In this document: in pieces, positions 49,142-58,715 of the stretch
Layout: each line of letters opens with the position of its first letter
How positions within the stretch are numbered: the first letter of the stretch is position 1
Assembly: GCA_964476185.1 (NCBI GenBank)
Contig: CAYYZO010000007.1
Coordinates: forward strand, 22,841-86,840
Length of the DNA: 64,000 bases
Direction of reading: 5' to 3'
Source of the DNA: DATNBU01 sp964476185
Lineage (GTDB): Bacteria > Desulfobacterota > Binatia > UBA1149 > CAITLU01
Program-made: the position numbers and the translations under genes
The notes under the pieces: generated by a model
Seen by the model: the letters and a program-made list of their open reading frames with translations, nothing else
Database searches by the model: none
Told to the model about the DNA's origin: nothing

Positions 49142-49186
49142 CCGGACGGCCCGCGCGCTCGTCGAGGAAGCGCGCGGGCCGTCCGG
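49142..49186 (+). terminator. 18-bp perfect hairpin after the Crp/Fnr gene
   Basis: CCGGACGGCCCGCGCGCT pairs perfectly with its complement across a 9-nt loop, starting 17 nt after the stop at 49125. All but a few pairs are G-C. There is no U-tract. Between it and the WS/DGAT start at 49370 only a TACTGT (49314) stands out as a possible -10. Confidence 0.6.
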
Positions 49187-49369
49187 ACTCGCCAGGCTCG
49201 GCCCATCCGCTGCTCGAACTCGTCCCGATCGCCGTCGACGCACGTGTCGAGGACGAGAGGCGTCGCGAAGCCGAGCAGCTCGAGCGCGCTGTTTCCTCGG
49301 GGGGACGGCGGGCGTACTGTGCGCCCGGGCGCGATGGGGCGTCGGGGATCGACGAGGCGCGGCAGGCGA

Positions 49370-50875
49370 ATGCAGAGACTATCCGGAGTGGACGCGGCGT
49401 TCCTGTACATGGAAACGCCGGCCCAGCACATGCACGGCGTCGGCGTCGTGGTCGTCGATCCTTCCACGATCCCGGGCGGCTACGACTTCGAGGCGACGCG
49501 CGCCGAGTTCGTGCGCCGCATCCTCGCGCTGCCGGCCTTCCGGCGCCGGCTCGTCGAGTTCCCGTTCGGGCTCGACCACCCGGCCTGGATCGACGCGCGG
49601 GTGGAACTCGAGACGCACGTGCGGCAGGCCTCGCTGCCCGCGCCCGGCACGAGGCGGCAGCTCGAGGAGTTCATCGGCGAGTACGCGGGCACGCCGCTGC
49701 GGCGCGACCGGCCGCTCTGGGAGTTCTGCCTCCTCGAGGGCCTCGAGGGCGGGCGTATCGCGATCCTCGCGAAGCTCCACCACGCGATCGTCGACGGCGT
49801 TTCCGGTTCGCAGATGCTGCAGGAGATCTACGACCTCGAGCCGGTCGCGCCGCCTCGCGCGCTCTATCCCGAGGGGTACGGCGAGGACGAAGCCCTGCCG
49901 TCGCTGTTCGACCTGGCGGCCGCGTCGCTCGCGGCCCGCGCAGGGGATCCGCTGCGCGCGATCGGGGTCGTCGCCGGCACGCTCGTCTCCGCGGCCGAGG
50001 CGATCGTGAACCTGTCGGAGCGCGAGCACGTCACGCTGCCGCTGGACGCGCCGACGACGCCGTTCAGCCACTCGCTGACCGCGCGCCGGGCGGTCTCGTT
50101 CGCGTGCGCGTCGCTCGACGACGTGAAGACGATCAAGAACGCGTTCGGCGTCACCGTGAACGACGTGGTGCTGACGGCCTGCACGCTCGCGCTGCGCCGC
50201 CGCCTGGAGGAAGCCGGCGCGCTGCCTTCGCGCTCCCTGGTCGCGTCGGTCCCGGTTTCCACGAGGCGCGCCGAGGAGGAAGCGGTCAGCCTGAACCGCG
50301 TCTCGGCGATGTTCGTCGGGCTTCCGGTGCACCTCGAGGATCCCGTCGACCAGCTCGAGGAAGTCGCGCGCGGCTCGGCCACGGCCAAGTCGATGATCGC
50401 CTCGCTCGGCAAGGACCTGCTCGGCGAGTGGGTCGAGCTGCTGCCGCCGCTGCTGTTCGCGCAGGCGATGCAGCTCTACTCGGCGCTGCGCATGGCCGAA
50501 CGGCACGCGCCGGTCCACAACCTCGTCGTCTCGAACGTGCCGGGGCCGCCGTTCCCGTTCTACGCGGGCGGGGCGCGCGTGCTCGAGGTCTACCCGCTCG
50601 GCCCGATCCTCGAGGGCGCGGCCCTCAACGTCACCGTCTTCAGCTACGAGGACAAGCTCGACATCGGCGTCGTGACCTGCCCCGACATCGCCGCGGACGT
50701 CGGTTCGATCGCGACGGCGTTCGTCGACGCCATCGCGGACCTGCTGCGGCTCGCCGAGAAGCCGGCGCGGCGGATCGAGGTCCAGCCGGCGGCGGCGAAG
50801 GGGCGCGGGAAGGGGCGGGAGCGGCGCGTGCCGGGCCGCCGGCGCGGCAGTCGGGGCACGCCCGCCGCCGGCTGA
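49370..50875 (+). CDS. Wax ester synthase/diacylglycerol acyltransferase (WS/DGAT)
   Basis: A 501-aa acyltransferase. N-terminal MQRLSGVDAAFLYMETPAQHMH, active site LHHAIVDGVSG (HHxxxDG, H137-H138, D142), then VTVNDVVLTACTLALRRRL, SLVASVPVSTR, NRVSAMFVGLPVHLEDP and HNLVVSNVPGPPFPFYAGGARVLEVYPLGPILEGAALNVTVFSY, all characteristic. It makes wax esters or triacylglycerol from acyl-CoA and an alcohol or diacylglycerol, and the product forms storage lipid droplets. The C-terminal ~35 residues are Arg/Gly-rich. The ATG at 49370 has only a weak GGCAGGCG upstream. Confidence 0.94.
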   Translation: MQRLSGVDAAFLYMETPAQHMHGVGVVVVDPSTIPGGYDFEATRAEFVRRILALPAFRRRLVEFPFGLDHPAWIDARVELETHVRQASLPAPGTRRQLEEFIGEYAGTPLRRDRPLWEFCLLEGLEGGRIAILAKLHHAIVDGVSGSQMLQEIYDLEPVAPPRALYPEGYGEDEALPSLFDLAAASLAARAGDPLRAIGVVAGTLVSAAEAIVNLSEREHVTLPLDAPTTPFSHSLTARRAVSFACASLDDVKTIKNAFGVTVNDVVLTACTLALRRRLEEAGALPSRSLVASVPVSTRRAEEEAVSLNRVSAMFVGLPVHLEDPVDQLEEVARGSATAKSMIASLGKDLLGEWVELLPPLLFAQAMQLYSALRMAERHAPVHNLVVSNVPGPPFPFYAGGARVLEVYPLGPILEGAALNVTVFSYEDKLDIGVVTCPDIAADVGSIATAFVDAIADLLRLAEKPARRIEVQPAAAKGRGKGRERRVPGRRRGSRGTPAAG

Positions 50876-50897
50876 CGCGGCCGGGGTCGCTCCGGGC

Positions 50898-51893
<996 letters not shown>

Positions 51894-52095
51894 GGTCGGC
51901 GATTTCTGCGGCGGACCGGCCGGGTTTTCAAGCGCCGCGCGCGGGCGCGGCCCCTTTGCCCGAGCTCCGCGGCAGCCCGGATCGATCGGTCGCGGCCCGC
52001 GCGCCGGCGAGCGATCGCCCGTCTCGAACGCTGCGCATGACATCCCTCATGGAAAAGCTCCCGCGGCGCGGCGACGATTCCGCTCGCGCGCGGCT

Positions 52096-52132
52096 ACCCT
52101 TCGGTCCCGGAATGTCTATCGGGACAAAGGGT
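52096..52132 (+). promoter_or_regulatory. Stem-loop covering the first possible start of the copper receptor
   Basis: ACCCTT (52096) pairs with AAGGGT (52127) and GTCCCG (52104) with CGGGAC (52120) around a 10-nt loop. The 3' arm contains the AAAGG and part of the GTG at 52131. Folding would hide that start, favouring the TTG at 52191 or making translation switchable. Confidence 0.4.
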
Positions 52133-54308
52133 GAAGGGCGGATGCGTCGGTCCGGTTGGCCGGCGCCTGCGGTGCGCGAAGGGGGACGACTTGGTTTCGA
52201 CGAAAGGCACGTTCCGCAAAGCAGCGGCCACCTGGATTGCGGATGGACGCCGGCTCGCGCCGTCGAAGGTCGATTCGCGGCGCTGCTCGGGCGTATTCGC
52301 GACGCTACTCGCGCTCGTCGCGCCGTCCGCGGAGGCCGGGGAGTTCCTGTTGCCGGCGATCGAGATCGAGGCCGAGCGGGAGGCCTCGCCGGTGCTCTCG
52401 ACGACGCGCGTGGCCCCCGGGATCCTCGACGCCTCGGCTGCCGACACCTCGTCGCTGCTGCAGGCGCAGCCGGGCGCAGCGATCGTTCGCAACGGGCCGC
52501 AGACCGGCATCGTGCAGCTTCGCGGACTGCACAACGAGCGCGTGCGCGTGCGCGTGGACGGCATGGCGATCACGCCGGCGTGCCCCAACCACATGGATCC
52601 CCCGCTGCACTTCGTGATGCCGGCGGACGTGGAGGAGATCGACGTGACGCCCGGGGCGGCGGCGGTCAGCCGCGGCGGCGACAGCATCGCCGGGGCAGTG
52701 GAGGCGGTCTCGCGCCGGCCGCGGCTCGGGGCCACCGAGGCGTTCGAGCCGGTGCTCGACACGCACTTCCGGTTCCGCGGCGCCGACAACGGCTTCGACA
52801 CCGGGGCATCGCTCGGGATCGCCAACGACCGCACGAGCGTCGCGTACCGCTACCAGTTTCTCCAGGGCGACAACCTCGACTTCCCGCGCGGCGAGGTCCG
52901 CGACAGCGGCTACGAGTCGCAGGACCATTCGCTGCGGGTGCGTCGCCTGATCGAGCGGGGCCTCGTCGACCTCGACGTGGGGTTCTTCGACGGCGATCAC
53001 GCCGGCACGCCCGCGCTGCCGATGGACATCGTCAAGGACGAGGCGGTGCGCACGAACCTAGCCCTCGAACGCCGCTTCGGCGCCGGCCTGCTGCGCACGC
53101 GCGCGTACGTGCACGCGATCGACCACCGGATGGACAACTTCTCCCTGCGACCGGCGGGCATGATGCAGATGTACTCGCCGGCCGACACGCAGGACGTGGG
53201 CGTGACCGGATCGTTCGAGATGGAGCGGCCCAGCGGGACGTGGCGCCTCGGCAGCGAGGTGTTCACGAACGCGCACGACGCGTACCAGGTGAACGCCGGC
53301 AACGGGGCGCGCCAGGACACGTTCCACGACACGAGCCGCACGCGGCTGGGCCTCTGGGCCGAGTGGGAGCGTCCCGTGCTCGAACGCGTCACGCTCGCCG
53401 TCGGGGTGCGCGGGGACACGGTCTGGGCCGACGCCGGCGACATCGACAACTTCTACATGCCGTCGGCGGCCGACGCCGCCGCGTTCAACGCCGCCGGCCA
53501 TTCGCGGGTCAACCAGCACGTCGACGCCACGGCCAGCGTGCGCTGGGACGCGACGGACTCGTGGTCCTGGGAGCTGTCGGCCGCGCGCAAGACGCGCTCG
53601 CCGAGCACGCTCGAGCGCTATCTCTGGACCCCGCTCGCCGCGAGCGCCGGCCAGGCCGACGGTCGCACGTACCTCGGCAACCTGACGCTCGATCCCGAGG
53701 TCTCGCACCAGGTGAACCTCGCGACGATGTGGCAGTGGGGATCCCTCTCCACGCAGCAGTCCGTGTTCTACAACCGCGTGCACGATTTCATCCAGGGCGC
53801 TCCGATCGACCGCACGGACCAGAACGGCCTTCCGGTGCTGCAGTACACGAACCTGGAGGCGGAGCTGTACGGCGCGGAGGGCGGCGCCACGTGGGCGCCC
53901 GCCGCCGACTGGGAGTTCGGCGGCGTGCTGAGCTACGTGCGCGGCCGCAACCTGGACCTCGACGACAACCTCTACCGCGTCGCCCCGTTGTCGGCGCGCT
54001 TGCACGGGCAGTACTCGAAGGGGCGGTGGCAGCATCGCGTCGAAGGCTACCTCTCGGCGGCGCAGCACCGCGTCTCGCGCACCAACGGCGAGCCGCAGAC
54101 CGATTCCTACGGCCTGCTGCACCTGCGCAGCGCGTTCGAGGCGATTCCCGGCCTGCAGATCACGGCCGGCATCGAGAACGTGCTCGACAACCGCTACGCC
54201 GACCACCTGAGCGGCATCAACCGCGTGATGGGCAGCGACGTCGCGGTCGGCGAACGGTTGCCGGGGGCAGGGCGGTTCGTCTACGTCGGGTTCGAGTACA
54301 CGAGGTAG
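52131..54308 (+). CDS. oprC: TonB-dependent copper receptor, OprC/NosA-like
   Basis: A 725-aa (from GTG 52131) or 705-aa (from TTG 52191, which has GAAGGGGGA upstream) outer-membrane receptor. A late signal segment GVFATLLALVAPSAEA is followed by the plug domain (QAQPGAAIVRNGPQTGIVQLRGLHNERVRVRVDGM, PADVEEIDVTPGAAAVSRGGDSIAGAV) and a 22-strand-type barrel ending FVYVGFEYTR with a terminal aromatic-poor Arg. The plug has CPNHM (C151, M155) and the barrel HRM (H332, M334). These reproduce the CxxxM-HxM copper site described for Pseudomonas OprC. So copper import is the likely role. No TonB/ExbBD genes nearby. Confidence 0.9.
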   Translation: MKGGCVGPVGRRLRCAKGDDLVSTKGTFRKAAATWIADGRRLAPSKVDSRRCSGVFATLLALVAPSAEAGEFLLPAIEIEAEREASPVLSTTRVAPGILDASAADTSSLLQAQPGAAIVRNGPQTGIVQLRGLHNERVRVRVDGMAITPACPNHMDPPLHFVMPADVEEIDVTPGAAAVSRGGDSIAGAVEAVSRRPRLGATEAFEPVLDTHFRFRGADNGFDTGASLGIANDRTSVAYRYQFLQGDNLDFPRGEVRDSGYESQDHSLRVRRLIERGLVDLDVGFFDGDHAGTPALPMDIVKDEAVRTNLALERRFGAGLLRTRAYVHAIDHRMDNFSLRPAGMMQMYSPADTQDVGVTGSFEMERPSGTWRLGSEVFTNAHDAYQVNAGNGARQDTFHDTSRTRLGLWAEWERPVLERVTLAVGVRGDTVWADAGDIDNFYMPSAADAAAFNAAGHSRVNQHVDATASVRWDATDSWSWELSAARKTRSPSTLERYLWTPLAASAGQADGRTYLGNLTLDPEVSHQVNLATMWQWGSLSTQQSVFYNRVHDFIQGAPIDRTDQNGLPVLQYTNLEAELYGAEGGATWAPAADWEFGGVLSYVRGRNLDLDDNLYRVAPLSARLHGQYSKGRWQHRVEGYLSAAQHRVSRTNGEPQTDSYGLLHLRSAFEAIPGLQITAGIENVLDNRYADHLSGINRVMGSDVAVGERLPGAGRFVYVGFEYTR

Positions 54309-54401
54309 GGCGCGCGCCGTCGCGCTCGCGGCTCGCGACCCGGGAGCGGCGACGAGCCGGCCGAGAGGGGTGGCTTCGAGGTCGCGAGGAGGTCTGGCCG
54401 G

Positions 54402-55430
54402 TCAGCCGCGCGGCGCCGCCGGATGCGAGCGTTGCCAGTCGACCGCGTCGCGAAACGTTTCGGTGAGATCGCGGAAGCGCAAGCCGAGCTCGCGCTCGGC
54501 CTTCGTCGAGTCGAGCGCGATGCGCGCGTGCATCGTGCGCACGGCCAGCGGCGTGATCAGCGGAGCGCCGCCGGTCAGCCGGCCCCAGGCCACGCAGCCG
54601 TAGGAATAGCCGAGCAGCACCGAGAACGGGATGTCGAAGCGCGGCGCCGGCGCGCCGGTCGCGCCCGCGAGCAGCTCCATGATCTCGCGCATCGTGCAGA
54701 AACGGCCGCCGACCACGTACTTGTCGATGCCGCTGCCGCCCGTTTCCCCGGCGACGGCGCGCGAGGCGGCCGCGACCATGGCCGCCGAGACGTCGCGCGC
54801 GTCGACGATCGAGGTCCCGCCGCCGATGTTCGCCGGGATCCTGCCGGCCGTGAACTCGGCGATGATCTTGCCGGCGGCCGTCGGCGCCGCGTCCCACGGC
54901 CCCCAGATCCAGCCGGGCAGCATCTGCACGATGCGAAGGTCGCCGCGGCCGCGCCACGCGCCCATCACCGCGTCGCCCTTCAGCTTGCTGCGAAAGTACG
55001 GGTTCTCGGTCTGCATCGGCAGCGGTGGAGTGTCCTCGTCGCCGGGGCTCCCGTCGCTCTTGCGGCCGATCGTGCCTCCGCTGCTCACGTGCACGAAGGC
55101 GCGGGCGCCGGCCCGGTCGGCCGCGTCGAGCAGCTGCATCGTGCCGCCGATGTTGATCTCCTCGAGCTCGGATTCGTTCGAGCCGGGCTCGAACGTCTCT
55201 CGGAAGTACGCCGCCGTGTGGAAGACCGCGTCGCAGCCGTCGAGGCCGCCGGCGAACGAGCCGACGTCGCGCATGTCGCCGACGACCAGCGACGCGCGCG
55301 TGCCGTCGAGCACCTGTTCGGCCTTGCGCGGGTTGCGCGCGAGCGCGACGACCTCGTGCCCTCCGGCTTCGAGCGAGCGCACGAGGTTGTTGCCGAGCAG
55401 TCCCGTCGCGCCGGTGACGAACGCCCTCAT
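54402..55430 (-). CDS. NAD-dependent epimerase/dehydratase (extended SDR)
   Basis: A 342-aa extended SDR. N-terminal RAFVTGATGLLGNNLVRSLEAGGHEVVALAR (GxxGxxG), VVGDMRDVGSFAGGLDGCDAVFHTAAYF, the Ser in FVHVSSGGTIG, and a YFRSKLKGD segment giving the Tyr-xxx-Lys pair. C-terminal ALDSTKAERELGLRFRDLTETFRDAVDWQRSH is typical of dihydroflavonol-reductase-like or 3-beta-hydroxysteroid-dehydrogenase-like members. The substrate could be a steroid, hopanoid or sugar. It is followed upstream in the same strand by an SRPBCC gene only 7 nt away. Confidence 0.9.
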   Translation of the reverse strand: MRAFVTGATGLLGNNLVRSLEAGGHEVVALARNPRKAEQVLDGTRASLVVGDMRDVGSFAGGLDGCDAVFHTAAYFRETFEPGSNESELEEINIGGTMQLLDAADRAGARAFVHVSSGGTIGRKSDGSPGDEDTPPLPMQTENPYFRSKLKGDAVMGAWRGRGDLRIVQMLPGWIWGPWDAAPTAAGKIIAEFTAGRIPANIGGGTSIVDARDVSAAMVAAASRAVAGETGGSGIDKYVVGGRFCTMREIMELLAGATGAPAPRFDIPFSVLLGYSYGCVAWGRLTGGAPLITPLAVRTMHARIALDSTKAERELGLRFRDLTETFRDAVDWQRSHPAAPRG

Positions 55431-55437
55431 CCGCCGA

Positions 55438-55902
55438 TCACGCGCGCGAAAGCGCCTGCCGGAGGTTCGCGAGGTAGTCGCGGGCGCCGCCGGCCGCCTC
55501 GGCCTCGACGAAGGAACGGATCAGCGACTGCAGCAGCCACGGCACGGGCGTGTCGGGAGCGAGGCGCTGCTTCAGCGTGACGCGGGTGTGGTCGCCTTCC
55601 GGCGCCAGGCGCAGCTGGCCGCGCACGTCGGTGTTGTCGTCGGCGGCCGAGATGCCCTCGAAGTTGATCTCGTCGCGACCGTTGCCACGGTAGCGCGCGG
55701 TGTAGCGCACGACCAGGCTGACCGGACCGGTCGATCGTTCCTTGTACGTGAAGCGGTAGGTGTCGGGGCCGACGCTTTCGCAGCGTTCGATGCCGGGCAC
55801 GCACGGGGACGAGCCGACGACGTCCCACAGGTAAGCGTAGACGCGCTCGATCGGCGCCGGCACGGTGACGGATTCTTCGACTTCGGTCGGGAACTTGGCC
55901 AT
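55438..55902 (-). CDS. SRPBCC-family (polyketide cyclase/CoxG-like) protein
   Basis: A 154-aa START/SRPBCC fold protein. EESVTVPAPIERVYAYLWDVVGSSPCVPGIERCESVGPDTYRFTY opens like CoxG or polyketide cyclase domains, with SLVVRYTARYRGNGRDEINFEG and a C-terminal helix LLQSLIRSFVEAEAAGGARDYLANLRQAL. These proteins bind hydrophobic ligands in a deep pocket. AGGAAGCC precedes the ATG. It is 7 nt from the epimerase gene, so the two probably act on the same lipid-like ligand. Confidence 0.87.
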   Translation of the reverse strand: MAKFPTEVEESVTVPAPIERVYAYLWDVVGSSPCVPGIERCESVGPDTYRFTYKERSTGPVSLVVRYTARYRGNGRDEINFEGISAADDNTDVRGQLRLAPEGDHTRVTLKQRLAPDTPVPWLLQSLIRSFVEAEAAGGARDYLANLRQALSRA

Positions 55903-55966
55903 GGCTTCCTCGTCGGGCTTGCAGGACGGATCCGGGTCCGGCCGGGCAGGCCCGGCCGCGGGGCGC

Positions 55967-56221
55967 TCAGACGCCCATGCGCGCGAGCTGGTCGACCACG
56001 GCTCCCATCGCGCCCGCCAGGCGCGGGTGGGTTGCCTCGAACCGCTCGATGGCCTGCCCGAGAAGGTCGCCGAGCCCCGGCGGCGCGGACCGCTCCATCA
56101 CGTTCTCGATGTCCGTGCGGATCTCCTGCAGCAGGCGCTCGAGTTCCTCGTCCACCTCGCCGACGTCGGCCAGTTCCCGGTGAAGTTCCTCGAGGGTTCG
56201 GCGCAGTTCCTGGTCCGGCAC
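55967..56221 (-). CDS. DUF4404 family small helical protein
   Basis: An 84-aa helical protein. The GTG at 56221 was chosen because AAAGGAG lies 6 nt upstream. PDQELRRTLEELHRELADVGEVDEELERLLQEIRTDIENVM forms a long amphipathic helix pair, and LGQAIERFEATHPRLAGAMGAVVDQLARMGV is the DUF4404 C-terminal signature. Function unknown. It lies 64 nt before the SRPBCC gene on the same strand. The 176-nt region upstream (to 56397) shows no gene. Confidence 0.85.
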   Translation of the reverse strand: MPDQELRRTLEELHRELADVGEVDEELERLLQEIRTDIENVMERSAPPGLGDLLGQAIERFEATHPRLAGAMGAVVDQLARMGV

Positions 56222-56397
56222 GATCGACTCCTTTGCGCGACACCGGCCGGCGGCCGGTGCGGACGACGCGAGTGTGGCCGAGACCGGCGGCCGATGCACG
56301 CGCGCCGCGGCGCCCTCCCGCGGACGCTCGCCGCGCGGGCGCCCGGCGGACAGGCTCTTGAAAGACCACGTCGCGCCAGGCTGTTCAAGAAGGTCGG

Positions 56398-57003
56398 CTA
56401 GAGCGCGGTGATGGGCTTGTAGCGGGGCTGCGTGCGGACCCGCTCCAGCCAGGCGCGAATCGCGGCGAACGGGCTCAGGTCGAAGCCGCCTTCGTCGGCG
56501 ACGTGCGTGTACGCGTACAGCGCGATGTCCGCGATCGTGTAGCGCTCGCCGACGAAATAGCGGCGCGACGCCAGGTGGCTCTCCATCACCTGCAGCGCGG
56601 CCGTCCCGTCCTTGATCTTCTCCGCGTAGCGGCGCCGGCGGTGGGAGTCGAACTCGGTGTGGCGCAGCCAGAAGCGCGACGTCGCGATGTTCGGCTCGTG
56701 GTTGTACTGCTCGAACGACATCCACTGCAGAACCTGCGAGCGCTCCCAGCGCTCCTCGGGGAGCAGCGGCGTGCCTTCGGCGAGGAACCACAGGATCGCG
56801 TTCGACTCGGCCAGGCAGCGGCCGTCCTCGAGCTCGAGGACGGGAATGCGCCCGTTCGGGTTCTTCGCCAGGAACTCCGGCGTGCGCGACCCGCCGGCCA
56901 GGATGTCGACCTCGACGTAGTCGTAGGGGATGGCGAGCTGACCGAGCAGCAGCCGCACCTTGTACCCGTTGCCGGAGTCGTGGAAGTCGTGGAGTCGCAG
57001 CAA
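56398..57003 (-). CDS. Glutathione S-transferase
   Basis: A 201-aa canonical GST. Thioredoxin domain RLHDFHDSGNGYKVRLLLGQLAIPYDYVEVD with Ser in DSGN as the possible catalytic residue, NPNGRIPVLELEDGRCLAESNAILWFLAE (cis-Pro and the E-S glutathione site) and helical domain with YTIADIALYAYTHVADEGGFDL. The most likely start is TTG 57003, because no ATG or GTG fits between it and the stop of the upstream gene at 57027. Codes a cytosolic conjugating or isomerising enzyme. Different from the extended GST at 24215. Confidence 0.88.
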   Translation of the reverse strand: MLRLHDFHDSGNGYKVRLLLGQLAIPYDYVEVDILAGGSRTPEFLAKNPNGRIPVLELEDGRCLAESNAILWFLAEGTPLLPEERWERSQVLQWMSFEQYNHEPNIATSRFWLRHTEFDSHRRRRYAEKIKDGTAALQVMESHLASRRYFVGERYTIADIALYAYTHVADEGGFDLSPFAAIRAWLERVRTQPRYKPITAL

Positions 57004-57026
57004 GGTCGTCTCGTGGGCGCCGCCGC

Positions 57027-57467
57027 TCAGCGGTCCGGGAAATGCTTCTTCGACAGGCCGTCGAGCGCGTTGCGGAAGATCCGCTCGACGAACACGCGCA
57101 TCAGCCAGCCCGATCCCGGGATCGGGATCCCGGAGTCGAAGCGGCAGCGCCAGCGGACCACGGTCCCGTCGCCGTCGGGCTCGAAGAAGACCTCGCCGTA
57201 GTGGTCCTTCATCGGAAGGCCGCCGCGCACGATGCGGTAGGCGAAGCGCGACATCGGCTCCCACTCGACGACTTCCTCGAAGACGTTCACGCCGTTGGAC
57301 CCGAAGCCGCGCACGCAGCCGAGGCCGTTGCGGTCCGGGCGGCCCTCCTTCTCGAGCCAGGACTTCTGGAACCCGGCCCAGTCCTGCCAGCCGGCATGGT
57401 CGGTGTAGGCGGCCCAGACTTTCCCGATCGGCGCGGCGAACCGGCGTTGGACGTCGACGTGCTGCAT
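57027..57467 (-). CDS. SRPBCC-family protein
   Basis: A 146-aa SRPBCC/START-fold protein. MQHVDVQRRFAAPIGKVWAAYTDHAGWQDWAGFQKSWLEKEG and NVFEEVVEWEPMSRFAYRIVRGGLPMKDHYGEVFFEPDGDGTVVRWRCRFDS show the family's alternating strands, with a final long helix IFRNALDGLSKKHF. It binds a hydrophobic ligand or acts as a cyclase/dehydratase; no catalytic residues can be named. It lies between GST and the DUF1295 gene on the same strand. Confidence 0.85.
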   Translation of the reverse strand: MQHVDVQRRFAAPIGKVWAAYTDHAGWQDWAGFQKSWLEKEGRPDRNGLGCVRGFGSNGVNVFEEVVEWEPMSRFAYRIVRGGLPMKDHYGEVFFEPDGDGTVVRWRCRFDSGIPIPGSGWLMRVFVERIFRNALDGLSKKHFPDR

Positions 57468-57541
57468 GGGGGAAACCTTGTACGTGCGCGGGCCTGCTGC
57501 GTCGAGAGCGGCCCGGTGCGGGAATCCCGCGTCGGAGGCGC

Positions 57542-58405
57542 CTAGGCGGCCCGCGGCGGCAGCGGCACGAGCGCGGAGACGCGCTTCATGTGGTCGCGAT
57601 AGCCGGGCCGCCGCGCGGCGCTGCGCTCGTCGAGCAGCGGGATGCTGACGAACACGAACATGACGGTCATCGCCACCGCGCCGGCTGCCGACCACCACTG
57701 GGGATCGGCGGCCAGCCCGAACAGCGCGAGTCCCCACCAGAACGAATTCTCGCCGAAGTAGTTCGGGTGGCGGGAGTACTTCCAGAGGCCCGTCGCGAGG
57801 ATCTCCTCGTGCGAGGCGCGGCGGTCGAGGTAGCGGCGAAGCTGCTGGTCGGCGACGGCCTCGATGACGGTCGCGCCGACGGCGACCCCGAACGCGACGA
57901 GGTCGAGCAGGCCGAGCGGCGCCGGCGACGTCATCGCCGACCAGACCGGAAGCAGCCCCGCGAACACGATCAGCGTCGGGAAGAAGTGCACGCCGGCCAG
58001 GCTCGCCAGGGGCCAGAGCTTGCCCGACTGGCGGCGGATGTCGACGTAGCGCCAGTCCTCGTGGCCGAGCCCGTGCCAGCCGCGGTACCAGTTCCAGGTC
58101 AGGCGCGCGCCCCAGAACGCGAGCACGAACAGCACGAGCGCCTGGCGCACGCCGCTCGCGCCGGCGGCCGCGTCGACGCCGGACCAGTACAGCGCGATCG
58201 GGAACGGCGCGACGCTCCAGTACGCGTCGTAGAAGCTCGAGTTGTCGAACGAGAGGCTGAACGCGAAGATCGCGATCGTCGCGGCCGAATCCGCCGCGAG
58301 CGCGACGGCGAGCGGGTGCCAGCCCTCGAGCGCGCGGCCGACGATCAGCGCCAGCGCGAGCGCGGCGGCGTACGCGAGCAGGACGAGCAACGTGGCGCGG
58401 CGCAT
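57542..58405 (-). CDS. DUF1295 membrane protein (steroid 5-alpha-reductase/ICMT-like)
   Basis: A 287-aa polytopic membrane protein of the DUF1295/steroid reductase-like superfamily. About seven hydrophobic helices. Characteristic elements are DAYWSVAPFPIAL, ARLTWNWYRGWHGLGHEDWRYVDIR, ADQQLRRYLDRR, GLWKYSRHPNYFGENSFWWGL and LLDERSAARRPGYRDHMKRVSALVPLPP. The GLWxYSRHPNY and late Arg/Glu positions bind a nucleotide or SAM-like cofactor in related enzymes. It may reduce a delta-4 steroid or other isoprenoid; this is an inference. Upstream lies a minisatellite. Confidence 0.9.
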   Translation of the reverse strand: MRRATLLVLLAYAAALALALIVGRALEGWHPLAVALAADSAATIAIFAFSLSFDNSSFYDAYWSVAPFPIALYWSGVDAAAGASGVRQALVLFVLAFWGARLTWNWYRGWHGLGHEDWRYVDIRRQSGKLWPLASLAGVHFFPTLIVFAGLLPVWSAMTSPAPLGLLDLVAFGVAVGATVIEAVADQQLRRYLDRRASHEEILATGLWKYSRHPNYFGENSFWWGLALFGLAADPQWWSAAGAVAMTVMFVFVSIPLLDERSAARRPGYRDHMKRVSALVPLPPRAA

Positions 58406-58463
58406 GGCGGCTTCGTATGGAGGCTAGGCCGAGCCGAGGCAAGTGGGCGTGGGGGACGGGGCT

Positions 58464-58686
58464 TCGCTTCGTCGGGGCGTCTGGATGTTCGCGGGTCGCT
58501 GGAGCGGGGCGTTTGGATGTTCGCGGGTCGCTTCGTCGGGGCGTCTGGATGTTCGCGGGTCGCTGGAGCGGGGCGTTTGGATGTTCCCGTTCGCTTGGGC
58601 GGGGCGTTTGGATGTTCGAGGGTCGCTTGGGCGGGGCGTTTGGATGTTCGAGGGTCGCTTGGGCGGGGCGTCTGGATGTTCGCCGC
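58464..58686. repeat. Minisatellite: seven 32-bp tandem units
   Basis: The octamer GGATGTTC occurs at 58483, 58515, 58547, 58579, 58610, 58642 and 58674, i.e. every 32 bp with one 31-bp step. Units alternate between a GGAGCGG-type, a TTCGTCGG-type and a TTGGGCGG-type middle. The array fills most of the 310-nt gap between the DUF1295 start and the reductase stop. Direct repeats without spacers, so it is not CRISPR. Short GGCTCGC/GGCTCAC repeats follow to 58715. Confidence 0.93.
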
Positions 58687-58715
58687 TCGCCGGCTCGCGG
58701 CTCACGGCTCACTGT

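Noticed and set aside
49314..49319. TACTGT as a leaderless -10 for WS/DGAT
   Set aside because: It lies about 50 nt before the most likely start (49370), so it may be a promoter with a normal leader but does not fit the leaderless spacing.
58464..58686. CRISPR array
   Set aside because: The repeats are directly abutting with no unique spacers, and no cas genes are present.
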